Shown here: piece after piece, positions 24,331-36,970 of the stretch
Layout: the number at the start of each line of letters is the position of its first letter
How positions within the stretch are numbered: position 1 is the stretch's first letter
Origin: Amborella trichopoda
Taxonomy: Eukaryota; Streptophyta; Magnoliopsida; Amborellales; Amborellaceae
Assembly (NCBI RefSeq): GCF_000471905.2
Contig: NW_006499799.1
Coordinates: 3,128,722-3,192,721 of the forward strand
Direction: 5' to 3'
Length of the DNA: 64,000 nt
Program-made: the position numbers and the translations under genes
Notes under the pieces: model-generated
Database searches by the model: none
Told to the model about the DNA's origin: nothing
The model's input: the letters and a program-made list of their open reading frames with translations, nothing else

Positions 24331-26069
24331 AAAAAAGTGCTTCGTGCAGGTCCTGGAGGCATGACCATAAACTCGCCACCATATACGGGCACACGCCTTT
24401 TCATGCACTTTGACACACGCTTTCTCTAACCTACCTGTTAGTGTGCGTGCACCACCTACATTACTACCCCAGTGCGTTCATTCCTTTCATCATCCTATAT
24501 CATTCCCCAGTGAGTCTCACTCATGCTCAAAAAAGGGTGAACCATTCTACCGTCCATATGTGTTGTAAGTTAGTGGGTCATAATCATCCACTCACATTTC
24601 AGACATCATTCATCTCTCATAGGTAGCCTCGAGCCATCTTCCTAAGTGAACCAAACCACCACCATACTCACTCTATTGCCTTCATAGACTACCATCCATC
24701 ACCATTACGGTCCAGCTATATGACCTTAAACCATGGTACATGTCCAGGCCGCATGGCGTTGAACTCTTTCTCACAGGTCCCGGAGGCATGACCTTAAATA
24801 CGTCCTCACAAAAAAAAATAAAAATAAAGGAATAACGGGCATGGTGTATACCTGAACAAGGGAACACTATGAGTAAAAATGACAGATGGGCATGGTCATG
24901 AAACCATGAGTAAAAGAGTTCCATGAATAAAAAATTGGGCACGGTGAAAATCGAAAAGGGCATCGTGAACAAAAATGGACAAAAAGGGTGGACATGGACG
25001 AAAGGTCATGGGTAAAAGAGCCCCAAATAAAAAGAAGTTGGTAAAAACCATCTCCACGGTACATCTTCCCAAGTTCAAGCAAAATTCGCAAAGGACCCTT
25101 GGACCAATAAACAGGTTTGATGCAACATTCGTCTCAATAGGCAGCTTCAACCCTCACTCAAAAGAAGAAAATCCCTGGTGGCATAAAACCAAGGATCTAA
25201 AAATATGATCTTTAAGGAAAAGATTTCAACAGTATGAGTCAAGTTGTAAAAAGGACTTGAAAGATAGAAGACTCGCTAAGAAGGCAAGACAAGTCTCATG
25301 ACAAAGAGCATCATTCTCACAAGGTCATCAACATACTTTCAAAAAATGTTGAAGGCACCATAAGGAAGTTAAGTCAGCTATGACCTTGGACCAGTAATCG
25401 GGGTGATTGTCCTAGCTGCACAATAGTGGGTAGGGGTGGTTGTACCTTCAGTTGGTCACCTCGACAAACTGAGGTACCCTACTCGCCAAGGAATAACGGG
25501 TCAGTCAGACTTTGAATCGGCAATCGAGGTGATTACCCTAGCTGCATAGCAGTGGGTTTGGGTGGTTGTACCCAAAGCTGGTCACCTCAACAAATTGAGG
25601 TACCTTACTTGCCCAAGAATGACTAATTCGTAAAGAAGATGGCGCTGACGCAAGGCCCTTCATCACATCATTCATCCTCGAAACGTGGCTCAACACCAAA
25701 GGATGCAAGCAAACCCAGACCTAATGGAGACAATGTGCTTCGACATGGCACTCAATTGCCAGATGGGCCTGATTCTGATTGACGAGATCCGTACAAAATC
25801 CTTAGATTTAGAATCGTAAACAGTTTGCATGAGGGTGAGGACTTTGACAAGATCCCTAAGAAAAGTCTCTTCTCCCCCTAAAGTCTCCATTGATAGAACC
25901 GTGAACAATGCATCCCTACGTCTGAGCAGCCTAGTTACACCATTACGTGAATCTCCTCCATGTTCACGTGGTCTTGTGGCTTTGTAGACAAAAAGTAAAA
26001 TCCGAAAGAAAATTTTCAAATGATTGTCCTTCTTGCTTCTCTTAAAGCATAACATTCGGCATGGCAATC
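24331..26069 (+). other. C 3' region, part 3, up to the 3' LTR
   Basis: The sequence corresponds to E 44775-46480 and F 60986-62590 in opposite orientation. It contains a duplicated phrase of about 120 bp (about 25380-25500 and 25500-25625). The final bases before the LTR match the GTGGGGCAAGC-type tract of D and E, here much changed. No coding was recognised. Confidence 0.6.
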
Positions 26070-29067
26070 TATTTGAACGTATTTTTCATTACCTTGGTCA
26101 CTAGTAGGAAGCAGGTCAATAAAGCTAACAAAACAATGAAAATTCCTGACAGTCTCATAATGGCACCAAAATTTGTCAAGATCATCATCAGAATTCCAAA
26201 AGACCACATGCGAAATTTCCTCGTATTTTGACATGTCTAAGGCAATGAACACAAAGGAACAATTTTCAAAAAAATGGCCTCTAGGACCTTGGAACAGACC
26301 TTACAATTGGAACTATGTTTCGGTGTCTCAAATCACTGTGGGACCACCATCATTAGATCCACCACGGTCGAAAACCCCTATGGGCTAAGTTTCGGCTTAA
26401 TCGAACATTCTAGAACAAAGATATGAGAAAAATATTAAAACAGGAGGGGCGGCACACTATTCCCACGTGGCCTCAAAGCACCAAATCGTCATTAAAGGTG
26501 GTTGTTTTTGCAATCACGAGCAGTCACGTTCAGGACCCATAACTCACTCGTTCCAAATCAGATCGCTCCCAAATTTGGTGAGCAGATTCGTCTCATTAAG
26601 ATCAACAATTTGATATGTGGCATGCCCCGAGATGATGTCCGAGTAGGGAAAAAAGCTAGAGATAAGTTTTCGATCCAAGAAGAAGTTGCAGAAAATTCAG
26701 CAGTGACACGCCTCGCTCGATAGACCAAATCATGACGCTCGTGCAATGAATTGACACAAAACTAATTCCATTATGTGCGTAAGGTCTAGGGCTATCATTG
26801 GTCTGAACCTCGTACATGATGAATGGTCAGATTTCACACATAAAGCTGATGAGGTGACTGAAATTTCGGCCGTCAGATTCCAGATTCCGACCAAAACTCA
26901 AAAGTTGCGAAATCTTCGTTTGGGCTCCAAATCGTGTTATGTTCGGGATCACGACGGCATGCTCACTGCACTATGACAAAGAAATCATAGAAAAACATTA
27001 AGGAATGACCGCACTATAGATCCGAAGTTTCCAAGATTCAACCAAATTTCAAGTCTCGTGATCATGGCTCAAAAACTTGATTCATGGCTCGAAGTTGGTA
27101 TCAAAATGATCGTCATGCCGATCCCTATAAGAAAAAAATAATCTTTTGATTAAACGGGCATCTGAACAACTTCAGGTCAGCCATGGAGGATCACGCAAGA
27201 TCTTGGGCAGCAGTAGGGACTATTCTAGAATTCCACGCATTGTTAGGCAGGAGAAAAACAGTCCTTTTACACTCATTTTTAGAATTTCTTTTAATTCAAT
27301 TAAATCTTAATTTTTCAGCAATTAGGTCTAATTTTGATCAATCCACCCATGTTTGGGCACTGCCTCATTGAAAAAAAGACGTTAGACGCTCGATTCATTT
27401 TTTTGAAGATTCAATAAAATTTCGATTCCTTGCTTGAGCCTGTGAGTACGTCTTGGAGAGAGAGAGAGGAGAGAGAAGAAAAATGTCGATACCCTTCGAG
27501 CATGCAATTTTCTCTCTCCTCCCCTCTCTTTCTTCCCTCTTTCTCACTCTACCCTCTCTTCTCTCTCTTCTATCTCCTCTCTCTTCCCTCTTTATCTCTC
27601 TTCTCTCTCTCTCTCTTCTGCTAAATGGCGAGACCAAGCACCAGTTGGCCCTCTCTATCTTCTTCTATCAACTGATGAGACCTAACGTCGGTTGGTCTTC
27701 TCTATCTTCTTTTGTCAACTAGTGAGACCTAGAGCCGGTTGGTCCTTTCTATCTCCTTCTGTCAACTAGCGAGACCTAGCGTCGGTTTGCCCTCTTTATC
27801 TTTTTCTATCAGTCGACGAGAGTCTTATTTACCTTTTTTATCAACTGACGCGGTCTAGCGTCGGTTGGCCTCCTCTCTCTCTTTTTCTATCAATCACCGA
27901 GACCTAGCGCTGGTTGGTCTTCTCTCTCTTCTTATACCAGTCGATGAGACCTAGTGCCAGTTGGTCTTCTCTCTCTTCTACCAAATGGTGAGACCTAGCA
28001 TCAGTTGACCTTCTCTCTCTTCTTCTATCAGTAGGTGAGGCCTAGCGTCGAATTGTCTTCTCTCGTTATATCTATCAATCGGTGTGACCTAGTGCGGATT
28101 TGTCTTTTCTCTCTTTTGCTATCAGTCGGTAAGACTCGGTGCTGGTTGGTCTTGTTTTTACTCTTCTATCAATCGGTGAGACCAAGTGCAGGCTGGTTTT
28201 CCACTTAATACCAGTTAGTTCTCTTCCTCTCTTCTCATCTGACACAGTTGGTGAAGCCTAGCGCCGACTGCTTCCTCTCTCTCCTATCTCCTGAAACAGT
28301 CGTTAATGTCTAGTGCCGACTGCATCACCTCTTCCTTCTTCTCCCTCCTCACTTCCTTCTTCTCTCTCCCTCCATCCATTCCCTTCTTCTCTTTAACCAT
28401 TCCTCTGCTACTCTTTCATTCGACCATGAGAGATTGAGGCTAGCATCTCATCATAGTCTTGTCGTCTAGCCGTAACGTTGTTGCGTCAAGTTTGCTTGGC
28501 CCACTTTACTGCCACGTCAGACTGACCATCTTGCTTAGCTAGTCAATATTGGCAATGGCGTCGAGTAGCAAGAGCGTGAGCCGGTCTCAGTTACTGAGCC
28601 TGTTTTCCTACCACTTTACGCCAATTATCCACTAACCTAGTAACTGCTTTAATCTTCTTGCTTGGTCGAATTCTTCTCTCCCCCCTGTCTTTCTTTCTTC
28701 TCTTTGAATACGCATGCTTATGTATGATCATCAAAGAGGAAAAGGGTGAGGTCTGACCCACCTGTCCCATAACCTTTGCCATATGTGTAATTGCAGGAAA
28801 ACATAAAATAAGAAGAATAGGAGTCAAAGAAGGCGATTCTGAACCATTTTCATTATTGGGTGGCTTTCTTCGTTATCTAAGAATGTGTCCACATGAGTCA
28901 GCCCGAGTAAGTCCCGGTCTCTAACCGGTTGGTAACACCTGCCCCCTTTTTCGAACGAGGTTCCCGAGAGAGCGATCTCACAAACATCTTGAGTCTCTCC
29001 TGAAACCCATGACGCGTGCCGCCCGATCCTCTAGGTATCCGGAGGGTGAGATCGAGGCACCTAAATA
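26070..29067 (+). mobile_element. Element C 3' LTR
   Basis: The LTR is 2998 bp and aligns with 9032-12177. It includes the AATAAA (27413), purine tract (27455-27480), pyrimidine tract (27510-27620) and 47-bp minisatellite (27620-28330, fewer copies than in the 5' LTR). It ends against the TACGT target duplication and the second part of the B LTR. Confidence 0.9.
27617..28330 (+). repeat. 47-bp minisatellite in C 3' LTR
   Basis: This has the same unit as 10611-11460 but a different copy number and more drift. The comparison shows that the array changes length within one element's two LTRs. Confidence 0.8.
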
Positions 29068-29696
29068 TACGTATTTGTTGGCTATGGGGATAACCCTGCC
29101 TTAACAAATCCCTCGTAGAAAAAAAACCTATTTTGGGTACCATCTAAAGGAGAGAGATTTTTGAAGAGGGACGAGAGATTAAAGAGACTGAAACCCTAGA
29201 CTACGTGAGAGACCCCAAAGAGGAATCTCAGCTTTTGAAACCCTAGACGTAGGGGACAATCACCCTAGTTCTAAACCATTTCTAGGGTACAATCACCCTA
29301 CCACTACCAAAGACTTGCTGATCAATATCTCGACCAGAAGGGCAAGAGGAACTGGCTTTGATACGGGTGAGCCCCAAGGGCTCGGGAGCTCGGGCCATCT
29401 GGCCCGGTCCGGTATTTTCTTCCCCTTAATTTCCTCTTTTCTTTTATTTTATTTATTTTGATTTGCCTTTGATTCGTTTTGATTGAAAATTGTGTTTTGA
29501 AATGCTTTGGATCATGCTAACTCTGCCATAGGTCTGAGAGCAGATCTACTTATTTCTAGGCAGATCTGATCTCAGATTTGAATTCCATTATTACCACTTT
29601 CTCTACCATTGATTTTTCATTTCTTTATTATCAGTTTAAAGTGTCAGATCTAAGAGATTTACATCCATAGATCGTTTTGATTTTGAGCAATAAACA
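29068..29696 (+). mobile_element. Element B 3' LTR, second part
   Basis: The TACGTATTTGTTGG start continues the B LTR from where it was split at 9031. It aligns with about 494-1120 of the 5' LTR and ends GAGCAATAAACA. TACGT (29068-29072) is the right target duplication of C. Confidence 0.9.
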
Positions 29697-29701
29697 CTTA
29701 T
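29697..29701. repeat. Target-site duplication, right, of element B
   Basis: CTTAT pairs with TTTAT at 10-14 (one mismatch). The sequence then goes on as the LTR of A, as in the uninterrupted copy in F (minus strand near 60800). Confidence 0.75.
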
Positions 29702-30769
29702 AATTGAAGCCCTACCATCGGAGCATCAAATGTGTGTGGGACCACTGCCATTGGATCCGATACGTTCGAAAACCCCCAAGGATCAAGTTTCAACTTGATT
29801 AGACGTTTCTGGACCATGTTATGGCCAAATTACCAAAAACAGGTAGGTCACAAACTCTTACGGTTCACCCATATTGAACCAGTTTCCATTAACGAAAACT
29901 GAGTTTTGTGATTTGGAGTTGAACTTTGGAAGGTCATAACTCTCTCGTCTCAAGTCGGATCAAGCCCAAATTTTGGGAACATCTTCGTCTCGTAAGCTTG
30001 AACGTTTTGATATATGACATGACCCATTTCGCGGTCCGAGCAAGGAGAAAACCTAAAGAGAAGATCACCATCAGAAGCATGGTTGAATAATTTTACAGCA
30101 AGAGGTATTATCGATCAAACGACCACATCACAACGCTCGCACATCGGATCGGACTCAAACTAGATCCGTAAAGACCACAACGTCGGAGGCTTCATCCGAG
30201 CCAAACATCAAGTATGATGGACGGCCGAATTCATAGTAATAAGGTGATGAATTCACTATAAGTTTTGACCAACGGAAACAAAATTCCAGCCAAAAGACTT
30301 AATTTGGAAAATGATCGTTCTGGCACCAAATTGAGCCACGTTCATTTTCAAACGTTCATGATGGCATACACGTCAAAATACTGTGAAGAAATCATGAAAA
30401 AACATCGAGAAATGGGAGTGATCTTGAATCAAAGATTGTACATTTCTCATAATTTTCATACCTCGTGATCGTTGCACAAAAACCTGATCCATGGCTCGAA
30501 ATGGGTATCACAACGACCGTCTCCCCAAGTTGATCAACAAAGCAATAATATTTTGGACGGATAGAGTCCGAAGAGAGCATGAACGGACCTCGAAAGATCG
30601 CAAGGCTTGCATGTCCATGATAGGGACTGAATTGAAATTTCAAGATTTGTTAAAGGGGCACAATCATCATTTTGTCCTTGTTTTCTTATTTTTATTTAAT
30701 TCAATTCAATACTATTTTTCAGTAATTAGGTTAAGAATTAAGCATCCACTAATGTTTGGATTGAAACTC

Positions 30770-30777
30770 TATATAAG
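30770..30777 (+). promoter_or_regulatory. TATA box in A 5' LTR
   Basis: TATATAAG in the context AATGTTTGGATTGAAACTC matches the position of the C TATA box. Confidence 0.7.
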
Positions 30778-31106
30778 CATGTGATGTGCTCCTGTAATGG
30801 ACCCCTCGATCAATTAAAAATTTGGCTTATTCCTCATTTTTGGGTAACATTTGGCTTTCTTTTGAGAGAGAGAGAGGACAAAGAAGTCTTGGGGCAGGTA
30901 CCCTTCGCCCCCATCGAGGTAAACATTTTTTCTCCTCTCCACTTTCTCTCTTTTCTTTCTCTTCCCTCTCTTCTTTCTCTCGCTTCTTTCTCTCCCTTCT
31001 TCTTTCCTTTCTCTCTTCTTCCTTGCTCTCTCTTCTTCGTTCTTCTCTCACTTCTTCTTTCCTCTCTCTCTTCTTTCCTTTCTCTCTTCTTCATTTCTTT
31101 CTCTCT

Positions 31107-31575
31107 CTCTTGGATGGCAGCACAAGCTGCCATCCATGTCTCTCTCTTTCTCTCTATTCACTCTCGTAGACGACAACACAAGCCGCCATCCATGCTTCTC
31201 TCTCTTCTGTTTAGCACGGTAAGGTCAACCCACCATGCATGGTAGGGTCAACCCGCTGTGCACGACATCTCTTCTCCCGCTTCTGTTTGGCATGGTAGGG
31301 TCAACCCACCGTGCCTGACTTTTCTCACTGCTTCTCTTGCTCTCTCTTCTATGTCTGGCACGGCACGTTCAATCTATTGTGCATGACATCTCTCATTCCT
31401 CTTCTCTCTTCTTTGTTGGCATGGCAGGGTCAACCTATCGTGCATGACATCTCTCATTGCTCTCTTCTATCTGGAACGGTAGGGTCACCTTGTCACGCAT
31501 GACATCTCTTCTCCCTCTTCTCTCTCTTCTCTGTTTGACACGGCAGGGTCAATCCACCATGCACGACATCTCTTC
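31107..31575 (+). repeat. About 65-bp minisatellite in A LTR
   Basis: Six to seven copies contain GGCACGGTAGGGTCAACCCA-like and GTGCATGACATCTCT-like parts separated by CT-rich spacers. The unit is unlike the 47-bp unit of C in sequence but sits at the same place. Confidence 0.8.
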
Positions 31576-31694
31576 TCTTCTCTCCCTTTGCTATTCTTCT
31601 CTCTTTCTCCTCTTTTCTTCTCTCTTCTCTTCCTCTTCCCTTTTCACTTCTCTTATCTTCTCTTCTTCTCTTCTTCTCTTCTTCTTTCCGTCTG

Positions 31695-32250
31695 TTCTCC
31701 CTATCGGAAGATTTAGCGAGAGCAAGCTAACCTTCACCCTCTTTTCTCATTCCTTTTCTTCTCTCTCTACTTTCTTCTTCTCTCTTCTCTTCTCTCTTCT
31801 CCTCTCTTCTTCTCTCCTTCTTTTCTTCTCTTCTCCTTTTTGATAGATTTAGCGAGAGCCGAGCTAACCTTCACCCTCTTTTTCTCATTCCTTTTCTTCT
31901 TTCTCTACTTTCTTCTTCTCGCTTCCTTCTCTCTTCTTTCTTCTCCTTTTTCTCTTATTTCATTCTTGTCTCTTCTTGCCTTTGGAAGGTTTAGCGAGAG
32001 CAAAGCTAACCTTCACCCTCTTTTTCTTATTCCTTTTCTTCTTCCTCTCTCTATAGAGCTAGGTGAAAGCCAAACTAGCATTCATTTCCCTTTTTCCTCT
32101 CTACAAAAATATTTTCTTTCTTTACCTCTGAAGAGCTAGGTGAAAGCCAAACTAGCCTTCATTTCTATTTTCTTTCTTTACTCTTTTTCTTTGAAGAACA
32201 AAGTGAAAGCCAAACTGGTCTTCATTTCTTTTTTTCTCTATTCCCTCCTC
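31695..32250 (+). repeat. Pyrimidine-rich array with AGCGAGAGC and GGTGAAAGCC words
   Basis: GATTTAGCGAGAGC...GCTAACCTTCACCC occurs at about 31708, 31848 and 31988, and GGTGAAAGCCAAACT at 32063, 32139 and 32198, in CT-rich sequence. The same words, reversed, form the expanded array of D (37290-38200). Confidence 0.8.
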
Positions 32251-32789
32251 TTTCTGCCTCCTTTTCTTCCCTCTACTTTCTTCATCTCACCCCGTTTCCC
32301 TCATTTTCCACTAAGGAATGATGTCTCAGTCCATTGTTAAGAAGGCGCCGAAAGGCTGTCTAGTTGAACTGGACTCAACAATACCATTCCCCATTTTCCC
32401 TTTTGAATGTACACTCTTGTGTGCATTCACCCAATGACAAGGTGGGGTCTTCTGACCCACTGGTCTGTATCTTTAATGTGTGTATGTGTAGTTGTAGGAA
32501 AGAAGAAATAGGTATAAGGAGGCGATTTTGAACCAGCCTCAAGCCAGGGGGCATTCCACATGATCTAAGAGGGCACCCACACGAGTAGCCTGAGTGTGTC
32601 ACAGACCCACTTGAGGTGAGTTCCTGCCTCACAACCCATATTTCTTTCTCATCGGTTGGTATTCCTACCCACGTTCTCTTTATGCGGTTACCGAAAGAGC
32701 GATCTCAGGTCTCGGGTCCGTCTCGAACCCAGAACCATGCCACCAGGTCATCTCGACCCAGAGGGCAAGATCAAGACACTTAGCCAGCT

Positions 32790-32807
32790 TGGGAACTCCA
32801 CTAGGGA
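32790..32807 (+). promoter_or_regulatory. Element A primer-binding site
   Basis: TGGGAACTCCACTAGGGA lies three bases after the LTR end, as in C. Confidence 0.75.
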
Positions 32808-33486
32808 CACACTATCCCATCGTCGGGTCATTGTCGCTTGGCTTTCCTTTCTTTTCATTCTTACTCACTAATGCACACATGTCGTCGGCGTTTTATTTGA
32901 GTCAGGGATTTTCTAATCCCCGTACTCATGAGTCTTCCTCGGGAACAAGTTCCATGAACCCTGTTCTCGTCATTCCTTCTGAGACTTGACCCAATGTCAC
33001 ACTCCCAGGTCATCCCCCGGATCGTTGCGAGGAGGGACTTAAAAGACCCTCACTCCCCATCTCCTAGCATTGGTGGACCCTCCACCAATGCACCTTGAAT
33101 GGGTGGTGCTCTAGGCACCACACACCGCATGCACCATGTTAATGGCAAGCACTTGTCGGTCCGACTGCTCGGGGCAGTCGAAAGGTTGTCCCTTCCTTTC
33201 CTGCAAATCCGAGTCCATCTGTTGGTGCTCCTGCTGGACATCGTAAGGCCACCCCCCACTCTCCACATCGGGCCCCTAAAACAAGAGGCTCGACTCACCG
33301 AGGGTGAGGCCCTAAGGCTGCCACCACCCACACACATATTAGAGCTTGTGGTCCATTCACTCAATCTACACCTAGGGGAAACCTTCAGGCTGCCTCAAAC
33401 CACTGTCTTGGTTTGGATCTTCTGGGATCCGACCCTATGCACCCTCTGCATGTGCATCACACTACTCGGAGTAGCCCTTTTACTAT
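32808..33486 (+). mobile_element. Element A leader, cut by element D
   Basis: This aligns with C 12199-12880: a shared TTTTCTAATCCCC phrase, GGGAACAAG, and a Pro/His-rich region before gag. It stops at 33486, where the minus-strand LTR of D begins. The five bases ACTAT (33482-33486) are the likely left target duplication. The rest of A is not in the window. Confidence 0.8.
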
Positions 33487-35239
33487 TGATTAGATGCCTC
33501 AATCTCGCCTTCCAGATTGGGACGACCTGGTAGCATGGCTTCGGGTTCGAGATAGACCCGAGACCTGAGACTGCTCTCTCGTGAACCGCGTCAGGAGTAT
33601 GTGGGCAAGAATACCAACCGGTGAAGAGCAATTTGAGTCGTGAGGGGGGACTTACCTTAAGTTGTCCGTGACACGCTTGGGCTAGCTCGCATGGGCGCCC
33701 TCTTAGATCACGTGGAATGCCCCCATGGTCTGGCCAATTCAGAATCTTCTCCCTTGACTTGTTCCTCCTTTTCTACAAACACACGCACACATTAGAATAC
33801 AGACAAGTGGGTCTGAGGTCTCCACCTTGTCATGCCCCCTGACCCCTACCATCCCATACCAGAGGGCTACAGCATGCAGGATCGCAACCAGATGTCACCT
33901 ACGTCACTCAGGTAGGAGTGTCATCAACACGTGTTTAGATTGTGAAATCAAAGCAAACAACGAGAAATAAGTAAAAGCTCATCCAACAAGCACTGAAAAC
34001 TGAATAAATTAAAACCATTACATTTTCATTCAAACTCCAAAATTCTTTACAATAAAGTTCAAAGCTTACAAGACTGACATTAAAGTACATGGCACTAAAC
34101 AACACAGTGGCCACACCATCAGACAGCTACTCTGCAGAAGAAACCCTGACAGATCTGAAACTTTCAGCTCCTGCTGCCACCACTTAGCAGCTCGACTCCC
34201 ACAATGAAAAGCTATTACTCTACACATATGACAGTAGATGGAATGAGTTGAAAGCCCTGTAAGTAGACCACTACCCTTGTATTCCAGCCTATATGCGTAT
34301 ACATAATAACACGGTCTATGGTTCATTAGAAATCATACAGGCATCACAGAATAAGATTTCACGTCAAAGTTCGTACATTGCTGTATAGAGAGAGTAACAT
34401 TCAGTTTAAAAAAAACCACTTGTTCTTGGTATAGCAATCACAGATAGAATTAAATGTTCATGCAGAATGCTTAAATAGAAAAGGCAAACATATCGATTTA
34501 CTCTTGAAGTAGAAGCCACATAGTCAGGCTAAGCCAATCCTGAAATTGGGACTTCTACCCTCACTCATGAGGGAGGACAATGACAAGTGGGTAAATTCCC
34601 TTCATAATATTCTCACGCACACACACAATTCCCAATGCCTTTAGGGGCTTTCGATAGGTTGAGGCCTTAGAAGACAGAACCCTCTCTTGTGCCCTCAGGA
34701 GAGAGGGCGTTACATTACCTATGGAGGACCCAATGCATAATGCCCATGACAATTTGGGGGGCGCAGCCCACCCTATTACTTACAATTAACTCTTGACTCC
34801 ACTTGTATCATATGGTCGAGGTACAGTATATCCCACTACCATTAGAGGACCCATTGCGTAGCGGTCAGATATCAGTATTCATAAGGCTGAAACAGAAAGT
34901 CCACTAGCAATGGAGGACCCTATGCGTAGTGTTCATGGCACATCAAAATAATCATATAGCAGAATCATACAGTATCAGTGTGACCTAATGGCCGTGTTAA
35001 TATCACAGTATAGCAGTATCAGTACCATAGAGTGATAGTGTCAGTATCACGGGATGATAGTGTCAGTCTCACAGAATGTCAGTAATAGCATCACATCTTT
35101 AACAATATCAGATTCACAGAATAACAGTATCCACATCACATAATAATAGTATCAAATTCATAGAATAACAGTGCCCATATCACAAAATATTAATATCAGA
35201 TTCACAGAATAACAGTGTTCATATCACATAATAAGTGTT

Positions 35240-35990
35240 ACAGCTGTAATTTCAAGCCGTGACATCTAGTCGTAAATAGGGTTATAACTTTGGATTCGTA
35301 TGGAATTTGAAGATGGTTCCAAAACAAATTTGACATTAGACACACCCATCTTTCAAATGGGGTAGTTTGAAAGCAGTTGGGCCTTGTTTGGACCCTCAAA
35401 AGTTCAAAAGAATGGAGGCATTTCATCTGAAATCTGTTATGAAATAAAGACAGTGACATGTCTTTAAAATTAGTTCAATATCTCCCAAACCAGAAGGACT
35501 TTCGAAATATGGTTAACATGTGATTTGAAAGAAAACGGATCCTTTTTGGTCAGTCAAAGCCCATGGCAACAGAGGCATCAGTTCTGAGCTTTTGTAGAAC
35601 TTCCTATAGTGAGATACTATCACAATTAATCGTATAACTCTCAAATTCGGCAGAATTTCAAAAATTGCTAAACATGTGAATTTAAGATTACTCATAAATA
35701 TTTCAAAGAGTGGTGGTTTGGAAGAAAAGGGACCTCATTTGGTTGGTCAAAGCTTGTGGCATCAGAGACATCAGTTCTGTTTTTTTACCAAAACTATCCA
35801 TAGTGATCTATTGGCAAGTTTCAAAGTATAGCTTTACATACATAAAAAATCAGAACAAGACGTGAACATGAATATTAAAATAGACTCAGAAATATTTCCA
35901 ATGGCAGTGGTTTGAGGCTAATTGGACCTCGTTTAACAAGAACATGAAAACTTCCGAGAATTTTACAGCACAGTCATAATACTACTTAAT
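35240..35990. repeat. 160-195-bp repeat in S
   Basis: Four diverged copies are anchored on GGACCTCATTTGG-like words near 35380, 35537, 35728 and 35922. The middle two also share GGCATCAGAGACATCAGTTC-like phrases. Confidence 0.6.
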
Positions 35991-36599
35991 ATGATACCCC
36001 AAATGGTCCATAACCCTTCCACTTCCAAAAGAATACTTAAGAACACAAAGTTACAGACTTTCTACGAAACGTAAGACATATTTTGATGCTTATTGTGGTC
36101 ATGCAATTGCAATTCACATGGCTGGAAAATTCACAACATAATCGTGAACATAACTTCATTCGTACTACTAATAGCATGCACAAACACATTCTTAAATCAC
36201 AGTCAAACTTACACACAACAGCCTACAAGGTAGAAATCAACTTACCTAGGGTGTAATGTGCCTCCAAAACCTTCTCCTACAGCCTTCTTCAACTCCTAAA
36301 GTGGTTGTTCTAACAGTAAGCTAAAAAGGGGAGCTCCTTCTTAGTTATTCACTTGCCTTAAAGAGAGAGTGAGAGATGAGGAGTGGTGGAAGGGTTAAAT
36401 GGGTAGTGAGAGAAGGGGAGAAGAGATGGCAACAAGCCACCTTCAAGTGGCATGATAGAAGGTGAGATAGCAAGAAAAGGATGCCACTTGGAATGGAAAA
36501 GAGAAAGGGGAGAAAAGAGAAAAAAAAGAGGTAGTCCCTCATAGACTACCCTACACCATCAGTCCCGGCGGTCAATTCGCACTCTATACTAACACTTAT

Positions 36600-36970
36600 G
36601 GCGGTGCCTCTTGCTATCATTTTGTAGACAGTGCTAGGCCTTCATACATAGCCAGCGCTAGGCCTTCTTACACAGCCGGCTCTAGGTCTTCTTACACAGC
36701 AGGCGCTAGGTCTTCCAACACAATTGACACTAGGTCTTCTTACACAACCGGCGCTAGTTCTTCTTACACAGCCAACGCTTGGTCTTCTTACACAACTGAC
36801 ACTAGGTCTTCTTACACAGCCGGCACTAAGTCTTCTTACACAGCTGGCATTAGGTCTTCTTACACAGCTGACGTTAGGGCTTCTTACACAGCCGATGCTA
36901 GGTCTTCTATCATAGCCAGCGCTAGGTGTTCTTATACAGACAGCGATAGTCCTCAAGCACGTGGCGTTGC
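36600..36970. repeat. 24-bp tandem array in S
   Basis: About 14 copies of CTTCTTACACAGCC + GGCGCTAGGT (24 bp). Because 24 is divisible by three, the array gives long open frames on both strands with an eight-residue repeat. These are by-products. Confidence 0.9.

Larger units (their letters stand above)
29697..32786 (+). mobile_element. Element A 5' LTR, main part (family L)
   Basis: The LTR resumes after B and ends CACTTAGCCA. The order is as in C: U3 remainder, TATA (30770), purine tract (30863-30890), GGTACCC core, pyrimidine tract (30921-31110), minisatellites, conserved end. With the roughly 0.3 kb before the window the full LTR would be about 3.4 kb. The minisatellite units match D rather than C, so A and D form a subfamily. 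Confidence 0.85.

Noticed and set aside
27395-27722. Open frames over the pyrimidine tract of the C 3' LTR
   Set aside because: Same low-complexity artefact. The position is non-coding U5.
30781-32340. Ser/Leu/Phe-rich open frames up to 154 residues
   Set aside because: They follow CT-rich minisatellite sequence in the A LTR. Composition alone explains them.
36642-36956. 104-residue frame with repeated CVRRPSAG-like units
   Set aside because: It is a by-product of a 24-bp tandem array, whose period is divisible by three. There is no other coding sign.
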